Assembly (NCBI GenBank): GCA_023380995.1
Contig: JAMCTD010000060.1
Span: 1-5,611, forward strand
DNA: 5,611 bases
Direction of reading: 5' to 3'
Source: Patescibacteria group bacterium
Lineage (GTDB): Bacteria; Patescibacteria; Microgenomatia; Daviesbacterales; UBA10151
The notes beneath the pieces are model-generated. The model searched no databases, was not told the DNA's origin, and was given only the letters and a program-made list of their open reading frames with translations. Below are positions 1 to 4,937 of this stretch, piece by piece; position 1 is the first letter of the stretch, and each line of letters begins with the position of its first letter. The position numbers and the translations under genes are program-made.

Positions 1-1
1 G

Positions 2-568
2 ACTGATGCTGATGTAGACGGTGAGCATATCAGGACTTTACTTCTAACCTTCTTTTTCAGATATTTACCGGAACTTATCAACAAAGGTTATATGTATATT
101 GCCCAACCTCCGCTGTTTAAAGTCCAAAAAGGAAAAGAGATCCAGTACGCCTATTCTGATACAGAAAGGGATACCATCCTAAAAAGTATGAAGGTAGATA
201 TAAAACCTGTTATTACTGATGGGGAAGCAACTCTGGACAGTGCAACTCAAGTAACTTCTAAAAATAATATTATTATCCAAAGGTATAAAGGTTTGGGAGA
301 AATGAACCCTGAAAGTAGTTTTAGAAAATCTTCGATAGTTAAACCAGCGTCTTCTTCTATTATTGATTGTAATAAAGGTTTGGGAGAAATGAACCCTGAC
401 CAACTTTGGGAAACTACCATGAATCCTGAGAATAGGGTCCTAAAACAGGTAACTGCCGATGATGCCGCAGCAGCAGATGAAGTATTTACAATGCTCATGG
501 GTGATGAGGTCCCTCCACGCAAACGCTTCATCCAAACGCATGCTAAGCTTGCTACCTTAGATATATAA
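2..568 (+). CDS. gyrB: DNA gyrase subunit B, C-terminal part, with an in-frame 29-residue insertion
   Basis: GyrB is the ATPase and Toprim subunit of DNA gyrase, which introduces negative supercoils in the cytoplasm. The 5' end is outside the window; 188 codons remain. The fragment opens with the Toprim metal-binding motif [20 protein letters not shown] (residues 1-20), then [11 protein letters not shown] (31-41), the [11 protein letters not shown] block (93-103), [12 protein letters not shown], and a C-terminus ending [13 protein letters not shown]...LDI. The ending is typical of GyrB rather than ParE. The oddity is that KGLGEMNP occurs at residues 96-103 and again at 125-132, separated by 21 residues foreign to GyrB (104-124, starting ESSFRKSS). 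Family members run directly from GLGEMNP to (E/D)QLWETT, so this is an 87-bp in-frame insertion. Whether the protein works depends on the surface loop tolerating it; the block is highly conserved, so I would not assume so. Identification as gyrB is secure; the integrity of the allele is not. Confidence 0.95.
   Translation, partial: TDADVDGEHIRTLLLTFFFRYLPELINKGYMYIAQPPLFKVQKGKEIQYAYSDTERDTILKSMKVDIKPVITDGEATLDSATQVTSKNNIIIQRYKGLGEMNPESSFRKSSIVKPASSSIIDCNKGLGEMNPDQLWETTMNPENRVLKQVTADDAAAADEVFTMLMGDEVPPRKRFIQTHAKLATLDI
285..399 (+). repeat. 28-bp direct repeat of gyrB flanking the insertion
   Basis: Positions 285-312 and 372-399 are identical (begins ATAAAGGTTTGGGAG, ends AACCCTGA), offset by 87 bp. 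The unique spacer is 59 bp (313-371). The repeat encodes the conserved KGLGEMNP block of GyrB. It looks like a duplication made when the hicA-derived segment was inserted, because collapsing one copy plus the spacer gives the normal GyrB reading frame. Confidence 0.95.
312..381 (-). repeat. 70-bp inverted copy of the hicA 3' end, inside gyrB
   Basis: These 70 bases are the exact reverse complement of positions 1414-1483, compared base by base with no mismatch. Read on the minus strand they encode HicA residues 54-76, including the stretch [15 protein letters not shown]. On the plus strand they are read through as gyrB codons with no stop. The last 10 bases (372-381, ATAAAGGTTT) also match native gyrB at 285-294, so they form a microhomology at the right junction. 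At the left junction only base 312 is shared, next to a CTGA/CTTA near-match. Confidence 0.97.
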
Positions 569-575
569 TGGGAAT

Positions 576-851
576 GTGAATAAAGAAATCAGCTATCACA
601 AGCGGCTTATTTTTATAATACTTTCTACATTTTTCCTATTTGCATCCTTTATACTTTTCATTCTTTTTGTCTTCTTCTCAATAACTTTTGGTCATGATTT
701 TAAAGAACCAAAGTGTTTTGAAACAATTGATAATTGGTATAAAACTAATCATATCAAGGTAAACTACGAAAAAAGATGGCAACAACATTTAGAATGTGAA
801 AAAAATATGGGTTTCTTCCTATGGGGCAAAGAGCCTCGGTTTTCTAAATAA
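576..851 (+). CDS. hypothetical small single-pass membrane protein
   Basis: I do not recognise a family. The frame is 91 codons, starting with GTG 7 bp after the gyrB stop; there is no in-frame ATG nearby and no clear Shine-Dalgarno, so translation may be coupled to gyrB. Residues about 11-37 form one long, very hydrophobic segment rich in Phe, Ile and Leu, preceded by KR at 9-10. By the positive-inside rule this suggests an N-in anchor. The tail after GHDFKEPKC is polar, about 50 residues, with two Cys (KCFETIDNW and LECEKN) that could form a disulfide if exported. A basic C-terminus ends it. It could be an expressed small envelope protein. A spurious ORF is less likely, because length, start placement and hydrophobic patterning all fit a gene, but there is no homology support here. 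Confidence 0.55.
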   Translation: MNKEISYHKRLIFIILSTFFLFASFILFILFVFFSITFGHDFKEPKCFETIDNWYKTNHIKVNYEKRWQQHLECEKNMGFFLWGKEPRFSK

Positions 852-858
852 TAATCTT

Positions 859-888
859 TTGACCAGTTTTTTGTCTATTCCTCATAAT
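859..888 (+). promoter_or_regulatory. weak sigma70-like promoter candidate
   Basis: TTGACC at 859-864 and CATAAT at 883-888 are separated by 18 bp, which fits a housekeeping promoter in the gap after the membrane-protein gene. A second -10-like TATAAT lies at 905-910, just ahead of the murC-like ORF at 921, without a good -35. In such AT-rich DNA either could be chance. Confidence 0.3.
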
Positions 889-989
889 TATCTTCTAAAA
901 ATCATATAATATAGCCTAATATGGCTAAAAAGGTTCATTTTTTAGGAAGGGGAGGAGCGTGGGGCATCAGTCGAATATCTCAAGTTTTG

Positions 990-1004
990 AATTATGATAT
1001 AATT
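990..1004. promoter_or_regulatory. small inverted repeat over the hicBA -10, possible operator
   Basis: AATTAT-gat-ATAATT is a 15-base perfect inverted repeat with 6-base arms that covers the -10 element. A second small one, TCAA-gtt-TTGA, lies just upstream at 980-990. Toxin-antitoxin operons are often autoregulated at such sites, but the arms are purely A/T and this HicB has no visible DNA-binding domain, so the call is weak. Confidence 0.25.
995..1003 (+). promoter_or_regulatory. extended -10 promoter for hicBA, placed for a leaderless mRNA
   Basis: TGATATAAT is a perfect TGnTATAAT extended -10 element, the type that can work without a good -35; none is seen about 17 bp upstream. The TATAAT ends at 1003, six bases before the hicB ATG at 1010, so a usual start site about 7 bases downstream would be the A of the ATG. 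No Shine-Dalgarno precedes hicB, which fits leaderless initiation. Confidence 0.65.
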
Positions 1005-1009
1005 TACCC

Positions 1010-1255
1010 ATGAATAAATCTTCTGTTCTGTCATATTCTGTTATTTATGAAGAGGCTCCCGAAGGAGGATATGTTGTGCATGCACCAGCCTTACCAGGGT
1101 GTCGTACTCAGGGCGAAACCATAGAGGAAGCAGAAAAAAATATTAGAGAAGCTATTGAACTATACTTGGAAAGCTTAAAAGCGCATGATGAAGAAATCCC
1201 TCTGGAAAGGAAAATTTTCCAAAGCAAGGTTGAAGTTTCCTATCCATTTGTTTAA
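1010..1255 (+). CDS. hicB: HicB-family antitoxin
   Basis: An 81-residue HicB-like antitoxin, expected to bind and neutralise the HicA mRNA interferase encoded next to it. The signature is clear: YSVIYEEAPEGGYVVHAPALP (residues 9-29) followed by GCRTQGETIEEAEKNI and REAIELYLESL, the degenerate RNase H-like fold typical of the family. The chain ends at about residue 81 with KVEVSYPFV. The C-terminal helix-turn-helix or ribbon-helix-helix domain found in many longer HicB proteins is absent, so autorepression would need another protein or contacts from the complex. The ATG at 1010 is supported by the promoter spacing and by the start of similarity. The stop TAA shares its last A with the hicA start, a one-base overlap that ties translation of the pair. 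Antitoxin-first order is the reverse of the E. coli hicAB arrangement but is seen in other bacteria. Confidence 0.92.
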   Translation: MNKSSVLSYSVIYEEAPEGGYVVHAPALPGCRTQGETIEEAEKNIREAIELYLESLKAHDEEIPLERKIFQSKVEVSYPFV

Positions 1256-1485
1256 TGAAAAATCTTCCAGCTTTAACCTCTAAAAAAATCATTAAGGCAC
1301 TTAAAAAAGCAGGATTTAGTGAGGATAGACAAAAAGGTTCTCATCTTATATTAATTAATTCCCTTACCGATAAAAGAGTTGTTGTTCCTATTCATTCTGG
1401 AAAAACTGTTAAAAAACCTTTATTACAATCAATAATAGAAGAAGACGCTGGTTTAACTATCGAAGATTTTCTAAAACTACTTTAA
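1255..1485 (+). CDS. hicA: HicA-family mRNA interferase toxin
   Basis: A 76-residue HicA toxin, full length for the family. HicA proteins have a double-stranded-RNA-binding-like fold and cleave mRNA, stopping translation until HicB binds them. Visible hallmarks are the N-terminal LTSKKIIKALKKAGF helix, QKGSHLIL with the presumed catalytic His30 (residues 26-33), [20 protein letters not shown] and the closing [15 protein letters not shown]. No residue is obviously missing, so the toxin looks intact. It starts within the hicB stop (TAATG) and needs no separate ribosome site. murC begins 8 bp after its stop. The last 23 codons plus the first base of the stop (1414-1483) occur as a perfect inverted copy inside gyrB, so this gene is the apparent donor of that insertion. 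Confidence 0.92.
   Translation: MKNLPALTSKKIIKALKKAGFSEDRQKGSHLILINSLTDKRVVVPIHSGKTVKKPLLQSIIEEDAGLTIEDFLKLL
1414..1483 (+). repeat. hicA 3' end, source arm of the 70-bp inverted repeat
   Basis: This is the native hicA sequence (codons 54-76 and the first base of the stop) whose exact reverse complement lies at 312-381 in gyrB. It is judged the donor because here it completes a normal HicA C-terminus, whereas in gyrB it interrupts a conserved block. The arms are separated by 1032 bp. Confidence 0.95.
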
Positions 1486-1493
1486 GTTTATCT

Positions 1494-2798
1494 ATGATAA
1501 AAGTACATTTTTTAGGAACAGGGGGGAGTGGAATTTCCGGAGCGGCAGCAATTGCCCAAGCTCAGGGTTTTGAAGTAACTGGCTGTGATCTAGAGCCCCG
1601 TAATGAATTTACTACAACTTTTAAACCAAACCAGCTTTTTGCAGGTCATTCCCCAGAACATTTAGCTTTACACCTCGAAGGTGTCAACGTAAATATTGAT
1701 ATTCTAGCAGTTACACCTGCTATTTTTTCCCTGGATCCTAATAATCCTGAGTTACAGGAAGCCAGAAAACAGGGAATTGAAATTATGACCTGGCAGCAAT
1801 TCTTAGGGGAATATTTAACTAAGGATAAATTTGTAATTGCTGTTTGTGGCACTCATGGTAAAACCACCACCACTGCTATGATCAGTAGACTTCTGGAAGA
1901 TGCCAATCTTGATCCCACAGTGGAACTGGGAGCAATTATGCCTACTTGGCAAGCTAATTACAGGATTGGAAAAGGGAAATACTTTGTGGTAGAAGCTGAT
2001 GAGTTTAACGACAACTTCTTACACTTAAAACCAGAAATTACCGTGGTAACCAATATTGAGATGGACCACCCTGAATATTTTAAGGACTTTGAAGCAGTCA
2101 AAGCAAGCTTTAAAAAGTTTATGCTTCAAACCAAAACCACTGTGGTAGCCAACCTAACTGACCTGGGAGTGGCTGAAGTGGTTAAAGTAGCCATGAAGGA
2201 ATCAGGCATTCAATACCTGGATTATTCTAAAAACGAGTTAGGTGTTAACTTGATGATTCCAGGGGAATTTAATAAATTAAATGCCAAAGCAGCTATGCAG
2301 GTTGGGCTTATTTTAGGAATTGAACCACAAATTATCCAAAAAAGTTTATCAAGTTTTACAGGAGCAGGCAGAAGGTTTGAATATATTGGAGATTATAAAG
2401 AAGCTAAAGTTTATTCTGATTTTGGGCATCACCCAACAGAAATTAAGGTTACTATGGAGGCAGCCAGACAAAAATTTCCAACCCAAAGAATCCTGCTTGT
2501 TTACCAACCTCACATGTTTTCCAGAACCAAAGCCCTTTTTGAGGATTTTGTTAAAGTTTTTCAAAACATACCAGCAGATAAAACATTTATTTTGGATATT
2601 TATCCTTCAAGGGAAGTGGATACTGGCCAAATTACCAGTAAACAGCTTGTGGAAGCTATCAATAAACCCTCTATCTCATATTTAGGAAGTGTTGCAGAAG
2701 CATTAGAAAAGATTAAACCTGAAATAAAACCAGGGGATATTATCTTGTTTATGAGCGCAGGAGACACAGACAAATTGGCTAAAGAGCTGGTAAAGTAG
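1494..2798 (+). CDS. murC: UDP-N-acetylmuramate--L-alanine ligase
   Basis: MurC is the cytoplasmic ATP-dependent ligase that adds L-alanine to UDP-MurNAc, the first peptide step of peptidoglycan synthesis. The 434 residues show the three Mur-ligase domains. The N-terminal nucleotide-sugar domain has VHFLGTGGSGIS (4-15). The central ATPase has P-loop GTHGKTTTT (119-127), EADE (167-170) and NIEMDHPEYF (187-196). The C-terminal domain has GRRFEYIG (292-299), FGHHPTEI (310-317) and YQPHMFSRTK (337-346), which mark MurC rather than MurD, E or F. The related recycling ligase Mpl is less likely given the length and context. It is slightly shorter than many MurC proteins but lacks no motif. The ATG lies 8 bp after hicA with no Shine-Dalgarno or promoter seen, so it is probably read from the hicBA transcript or further upstream. 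The 3' end overlaps murI tail to tail by 20 bp. Confidence 0.95.
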   Translation: MIKVHFLGTGGSGISGAAAIAQAQGFEVTGCDLEPRNEFTTTFKPNQLFAGHSPEHLALHLEGVNVNIDILAVTPAIFSLDPNNPELQEARKQGIEIMTWQQFLGEYLTKDKFVIAVCGTHGKTTTTAMISRLLEDANLDPTVELGAIMPTWQANYRIGKGKYFVVEADEFNDNFLHLKPEITVVTNIEMDHPEYFKDFEAVKASFKKFMLQTKTTVVANLTDLGVAEVVKVAMKESGIQYLDYSKNELGVNLMIPGEFNKLNAKAAMQVGLILGIEPQIIQKSLSSFTGAGRRFEYIGDYKEAKVYSDFGHHPTEIKVTMEAARQKFPTQRILLVYQPHMFSRTKALFEDFVKVFQNIPADKTFILDIYPSREVDTGQITSKQLVEAINKPSISYLGSVAEALEKIKPEIKPGDIILFMSAGDTDKLAKELVK

Positions 2799-3582
2799 CC
2801 TGCTTTAAATTACCATCTAAAACCTTACCAAAAAATCTGCTTGCTACTTCCAAAGCTCTTTGGGGCGCATCTGTCACATAAAACTCATATTTTGGCTTAT
2901 CCTTTGAAAGTAGGTTCTTTTCTTCCAATAATTTCTTTAACTTTTCTGCTGGTATGTTTGCAGAATCTACCAAAACAATCTTTTTTCCCATTGTTTCACC
3001 GATAATCCTACAAAGCAGGGGATAATGCGTACATCCTAAAATAAGAGTATCTATCCCCTTATTTTTTAAATTTCTCAAATAATCTTCTGCTATTAATTTT
3101 GTAGCCTGATGAGCCTCTAGTCCTTCTTCAGCAATAGGAACAAAAAGGGGACAAGAAATACTGGTAACTTTTATTTTTGGGCTTATTTTATGAATCTTTT
3201 TCTCATACGCCTGGCTATTTATAGTTCCCACTGTACCAATTACTCCAATTTTGTTATTTTTTGTATGCTTAATAGTCCATTCTATTGTAGGCTCAACAAC
3301 ACCTAATACAGGAACCGGAGACATTTTTCTTATCTCATCAAGGCAAGTGGCAGAGATGGTGTTACAAGCTACCACCAAACATTTAACCCTGCGTTTGAGT
3401 AAAAAATTAACCATCTCCTTGGCAAATTTTGTGATTACTTCTTTGCTTCTTGGCCCATAAGGCACCCTGGCAGTATCACCAATATAAATAAGGCTTTCTT
3501 GAGGCAATAGTTTTACAATTTCTTTTGCAACAGTAAGCCCTCCAATACCTGAATCAAAAATACCAATTGGATTGTTATTCAT
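2779..3582 (-). CDS. murI: glutamate racemase
   Basis: MurI interconverts L- and D-glutamate without a cofactor and supplies the D-Glu used by MurD, encoded next door. The 267 residues are typical in length. Motifs are IGIFDSGIGGLTV (6-18) with Asp10 and Ser11, IYIGDTARVPYGPRS (32-46), the first catalytic cysteine in ACNTISA (Cys73), GVVEPT (94-99), and the second catalytic cysteine in LGCTHYPLL (Cys184). The N-terminus begins directly at the fold, without the extension associated with UDP-MurNAc-L-Ala control in the E. coli enzyme. The gene is the only one here on the minus strand. It ends inside murC and starts 23 bp from the murD ATG, so it has its own promoter candidate (3592-3619). The ATG at 3582 is chosen because motif similarity begins immediately after it and the promoter leaves no room for an earlier start. 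Confidence 0.96.
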   Translation of the reverse strand: MNNNPIGIFDSGIGGLTVAKEIVKLLPQESLIYIGDTARVPYGPRSKEVITKFAKEMVNFLLKRRVKCLVVACNTISATCLDEIRKMSPVPVLGVVEPTIEWTIKHTKNNKIGVIGTVGTINSQAYEKKIHKISPKIKVTSISCPLFVPIAEEGLEAHQATKLIAEDYLRNLKNKGIDTLILGCTHYPLLCRIIGETMGKKIVLVDSANIPAEKLKKLLEEKNLLSKDKPKYEFYVTDAPQRALEVASRFFGKVLDGNLKQATLPAL

Positions 3583-3596
3583 CAGGAAAGTATAAT
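3567..3596 (+). promoter_or_regulatory. murD promoter candidate, near-leaderless
   Basis: TTGGAT (3567-3572) and TATAAT (3591-3596) are 18 bp apart, and the -10 ends 9 bases before the murD ATG at 3606. The expected start site near 3603 leaves only about 3 nt of leader. The -35 is inside the first codons of murI, and the -10 overlaps the murI -10 on the other strand. Confidence 0.6.
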
Positions 3597-3619
3597 ATCA
3601 CCATTATGATTTCTTTCAA
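3592..3619 (-). promoter_or_regulatory. murI promoter candidate, near-leaderless
   Basis: On the minus strand, TTGAAA (3619-3614) and TATTAT (3597-3592) are 16 bp apart. The -10 ends 9 bases before the murI ATG, which leaves a leader of about 3 nt. An overlapping TATACT (3594-3589) sits exactly 6 bases from the ATG and would give a leaderless mRNA. The -35 lies within the first codons of murD. Confidence 0.55.
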
Positions 3620-4937
3620 AGGCCAAAAAGTACTTATTTTTGGATTAGGCTTAAACCAGGGAGGAGTGGGTTCTGCACGCTTTTTTGCAAAAGAGGGGGC
3701 AAGTGTGAAAGTTACAGACCTTAAAAACAAGGAAAATTTAAAATCTTCTTTGGAACAACTAAAAGAATTTAAGGATATTTCCTATATACTGGGCGAGCAT
3801 AAAAACGAAGATATTGATTGGGCAGATTTAATTATCAGAAACCCGGGAGTAAAAGATAATAATCCTTATTTAAAATATGCTTTGGAAAAGGGTAAAAGGG
3901 TAGAAACAGATTTCTCCATATTTTTAGATTTGGTTGATCAGAAAAAGATGATTGCTGTTACAGGAACAAAGGGAAAATCCACCACCGCTTCGCTGATCAA
4001 TGAAGTGATTAAAGAATCAGGAAGAAAAGTTGTATTTGCCGGAAATATCGGCAAAAGTATTCTGGACATTTTGCCGTATCTTTCAGAAGAACCTTGGATA
4101 GTGGTGGAAATCTCATCTTTTCAACTTCAGGCTTTAAAAGGAAAAAACTTTGCTCCCAAAATTGCTGTTATTACTAATATTTACCCAGACCACCTAAATT
4201 GGCATAGTTCCATGGAAGAATATATACAGGCCAAAAGGATGGTAGCCTTGGGCCAAACTGCTGAGGATTTTTTAGTTATTCCATGTTCAGGTGGATTTTT
4301 TGAAGAAAAGTTTTTGCAAGGAATTAAATCCACTTTGGTTGATTTTTGTTACGGTTGTGATCGTAAGATTAGCAAACTACTGGAAGAAACTAAATTACCT
4401 TTGGCGGGTTCTGTAAATAAAGAAAATTACGCTGCTGCTTTAACTGTTTGCGATATATTAGGTATTGATAAAAAAACAGCTATTGCAGCATTTAAGAAAT
4501 TTAAAGGTGGAGAATTTAGAATGCAACTTTTAGGAACATTTAATGGCGTTAGTATTTTTAATGATTCTACTGCTACCAATCCTATTGCTACTATAGCAGC
4601 TTTACAAACATTAGGAGGTTTTAAAGTAATTTTAATTGCAGGTGGAATGGACAAAGGCATGGATTATAAACATCTGGCAAAAATTATATCTACAAATACT
4701 AAAAAGGTTTTTTTCTTAGAAGGAGATGCAACTCTGATGATGCAAAAATTATTGGCAGATTCTTCACATACATACCATAACTTGGAAACATTGCTAGAAG
4801 ATGCTAAGAAAGAAGTAAAATCAGGGGATATAATTTTATTTTCTCCTGGAGCAACTTCATTTAATTTGTTCCAAAATGAATTTGACAGAGGCAGAAAATT
4901 TAATGAGGCTGTCCAGAAAGTCTTTAAGGATGTTTAA
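3606..4937 (+). CDS. murD: UDP-N-acetylmuramoyl-L-alanine--D-glutamate ligase
   Basis: MurD is the cytoplasmic ATP-dependent ligase that adds D-glutamate to UDP-MurNAc-L-Ala, taking the MurC product and the MurI product. The 443 residues have the full family layout: N-terminal domain with VLIFGLGLNQGGVGSA (9-24), P-loop GTKGKSTT (120-127), GNIGKS (146-151), EISSFQL (169-175), NIYPDHLNWH (191-200), EEYIQAK with the likely carbamylated Lys210, EFRMQLLG (303-310), FNDSTATNP (318-326), and the MurD-type ending SPGATSFNLFQNEFDRGRKF (413-432). The start is placed at ATG 3606. An upstream in-frame TTG at 3567 would add 13 residues with no family similarity and would overlap the -10 and the murI coding region. 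alr starts within the last codons, so the two genes are probably one operon driven by the promoter at 3567-3596. Confidence 0.96.
   Translation: MISFKGQKVLIFGLGLNQGGVGSARFFAKEGASVKVTDLKNKENLKSSLEQLKEFKDISYILGEHKNEDIDWADLIIRNPGVKDNNPYLKYALEKGKRVETDFSIFLDLVDQKKMIAVTGTKGKSTTASLINEVIKESGRKVVFAGNIGKSILDILPYLSEEPWIVVEISSFQLQALKGKNFAPKIAVITNIYPDHLNWHSSMEEYIQAKRMVALGQTAEDFLVIPCSGGFFEEKFLQGIKSTLVDFCYGCDRKISKLLEETKLPLAGSVNKENYAAALTVCDILGIDKKTAIAAFKKFKGGEFRMQLLGTFNGVSIFNDSTATNPIATIAALQTLGGFKVILIAGGMDKGMDYKHLAKIISTNTKKVFFLEGDATLMMQKLLADSSHTYHNLETLLEDAKKEVKSGDIILFSPGATSFNLFQNEFDRGRKFNEAVQKVFKDV

Larger units (their letters stand above)
921..1013 (+). pseudogene. murC-like 5' fragment (30 codons), probable remnant
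   Basis: An ATG at 921 opens a 30-codon frame ending in TGA at 1011-1013. Its start, MAKKVHFLGRGGAWGIS, parallels the start of intact murC at 1494 (MIKVHFLGTGGSGIS): KVHFLG, the GG pair and GIS are shared. Positions 936-948 and 1506-1518 are a 13-base identity (CATTTTTTAGGAA). The fragment then loses similarity and stops, so it lacks everything needed for ligase activity. Arg and Trp sit where the dinucleotide-fold-like glycine loop of MurC normally has small residues, which suggests decay. Its stop overlaps the hicB start as ATGA, so it could alternatively act as a short leader ORF for hicB. I infer a murC remnant left when the hicBA segment arrived; convergence on a generic Rossmann start is possible but less likely, given the neighbouring real murC. 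Confidence 0.55.

Noticed and set aside
285..399. Intein, group I/II intron or insertion sequence in gyrB
   Set aside because: The extra DNA is 87 bp, has no splice-motif, ribozyme or transposase features, and is fully explained by hicA plus gyrB sequence.
179..531. Minus-strand open frames over gyrB that contain a HicA-like C-terminus ([15 protein letters not shown])
   Set aside because: The similarity is only the 70-bp inverted hicA copy. The frames lack the HicA N-terminus and catalytic GSH motif, so no second toxin gene is present.
912..927. TAGCC-taatat-GGCTA small palindrome around the ATG at 921
   Set aside because: A 5-bp stem in AT-rich DNA with no second copy; not enough to call an operator or hairpin.
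2850..2863. Perfect stem CCAAAG-ct-CTTTGG near the end of murI, considered as a terminator
   Set aside because: The loop is only 2 bases, no T-run follows on either strand, and it lies inside conserved murI coding sequence; probably chance.
2779..3582. MurI acting as a gyrase inhibitor, linking it to the altered GyrB
   Set aside because: Gyrase inhibition is known for some MurI proteins, but this one lacks the N-terminal extension tied to that control in E. coli, and closeness to gyrB alone is not evidence.
3567..3605. Upstream TTG start adding 13 residues to MurD
   Set aside because: It overlaps the -10 and the murI start and adds residues with no family similarity; ATG 3606 fits the promoter and the MurD N-terminus.
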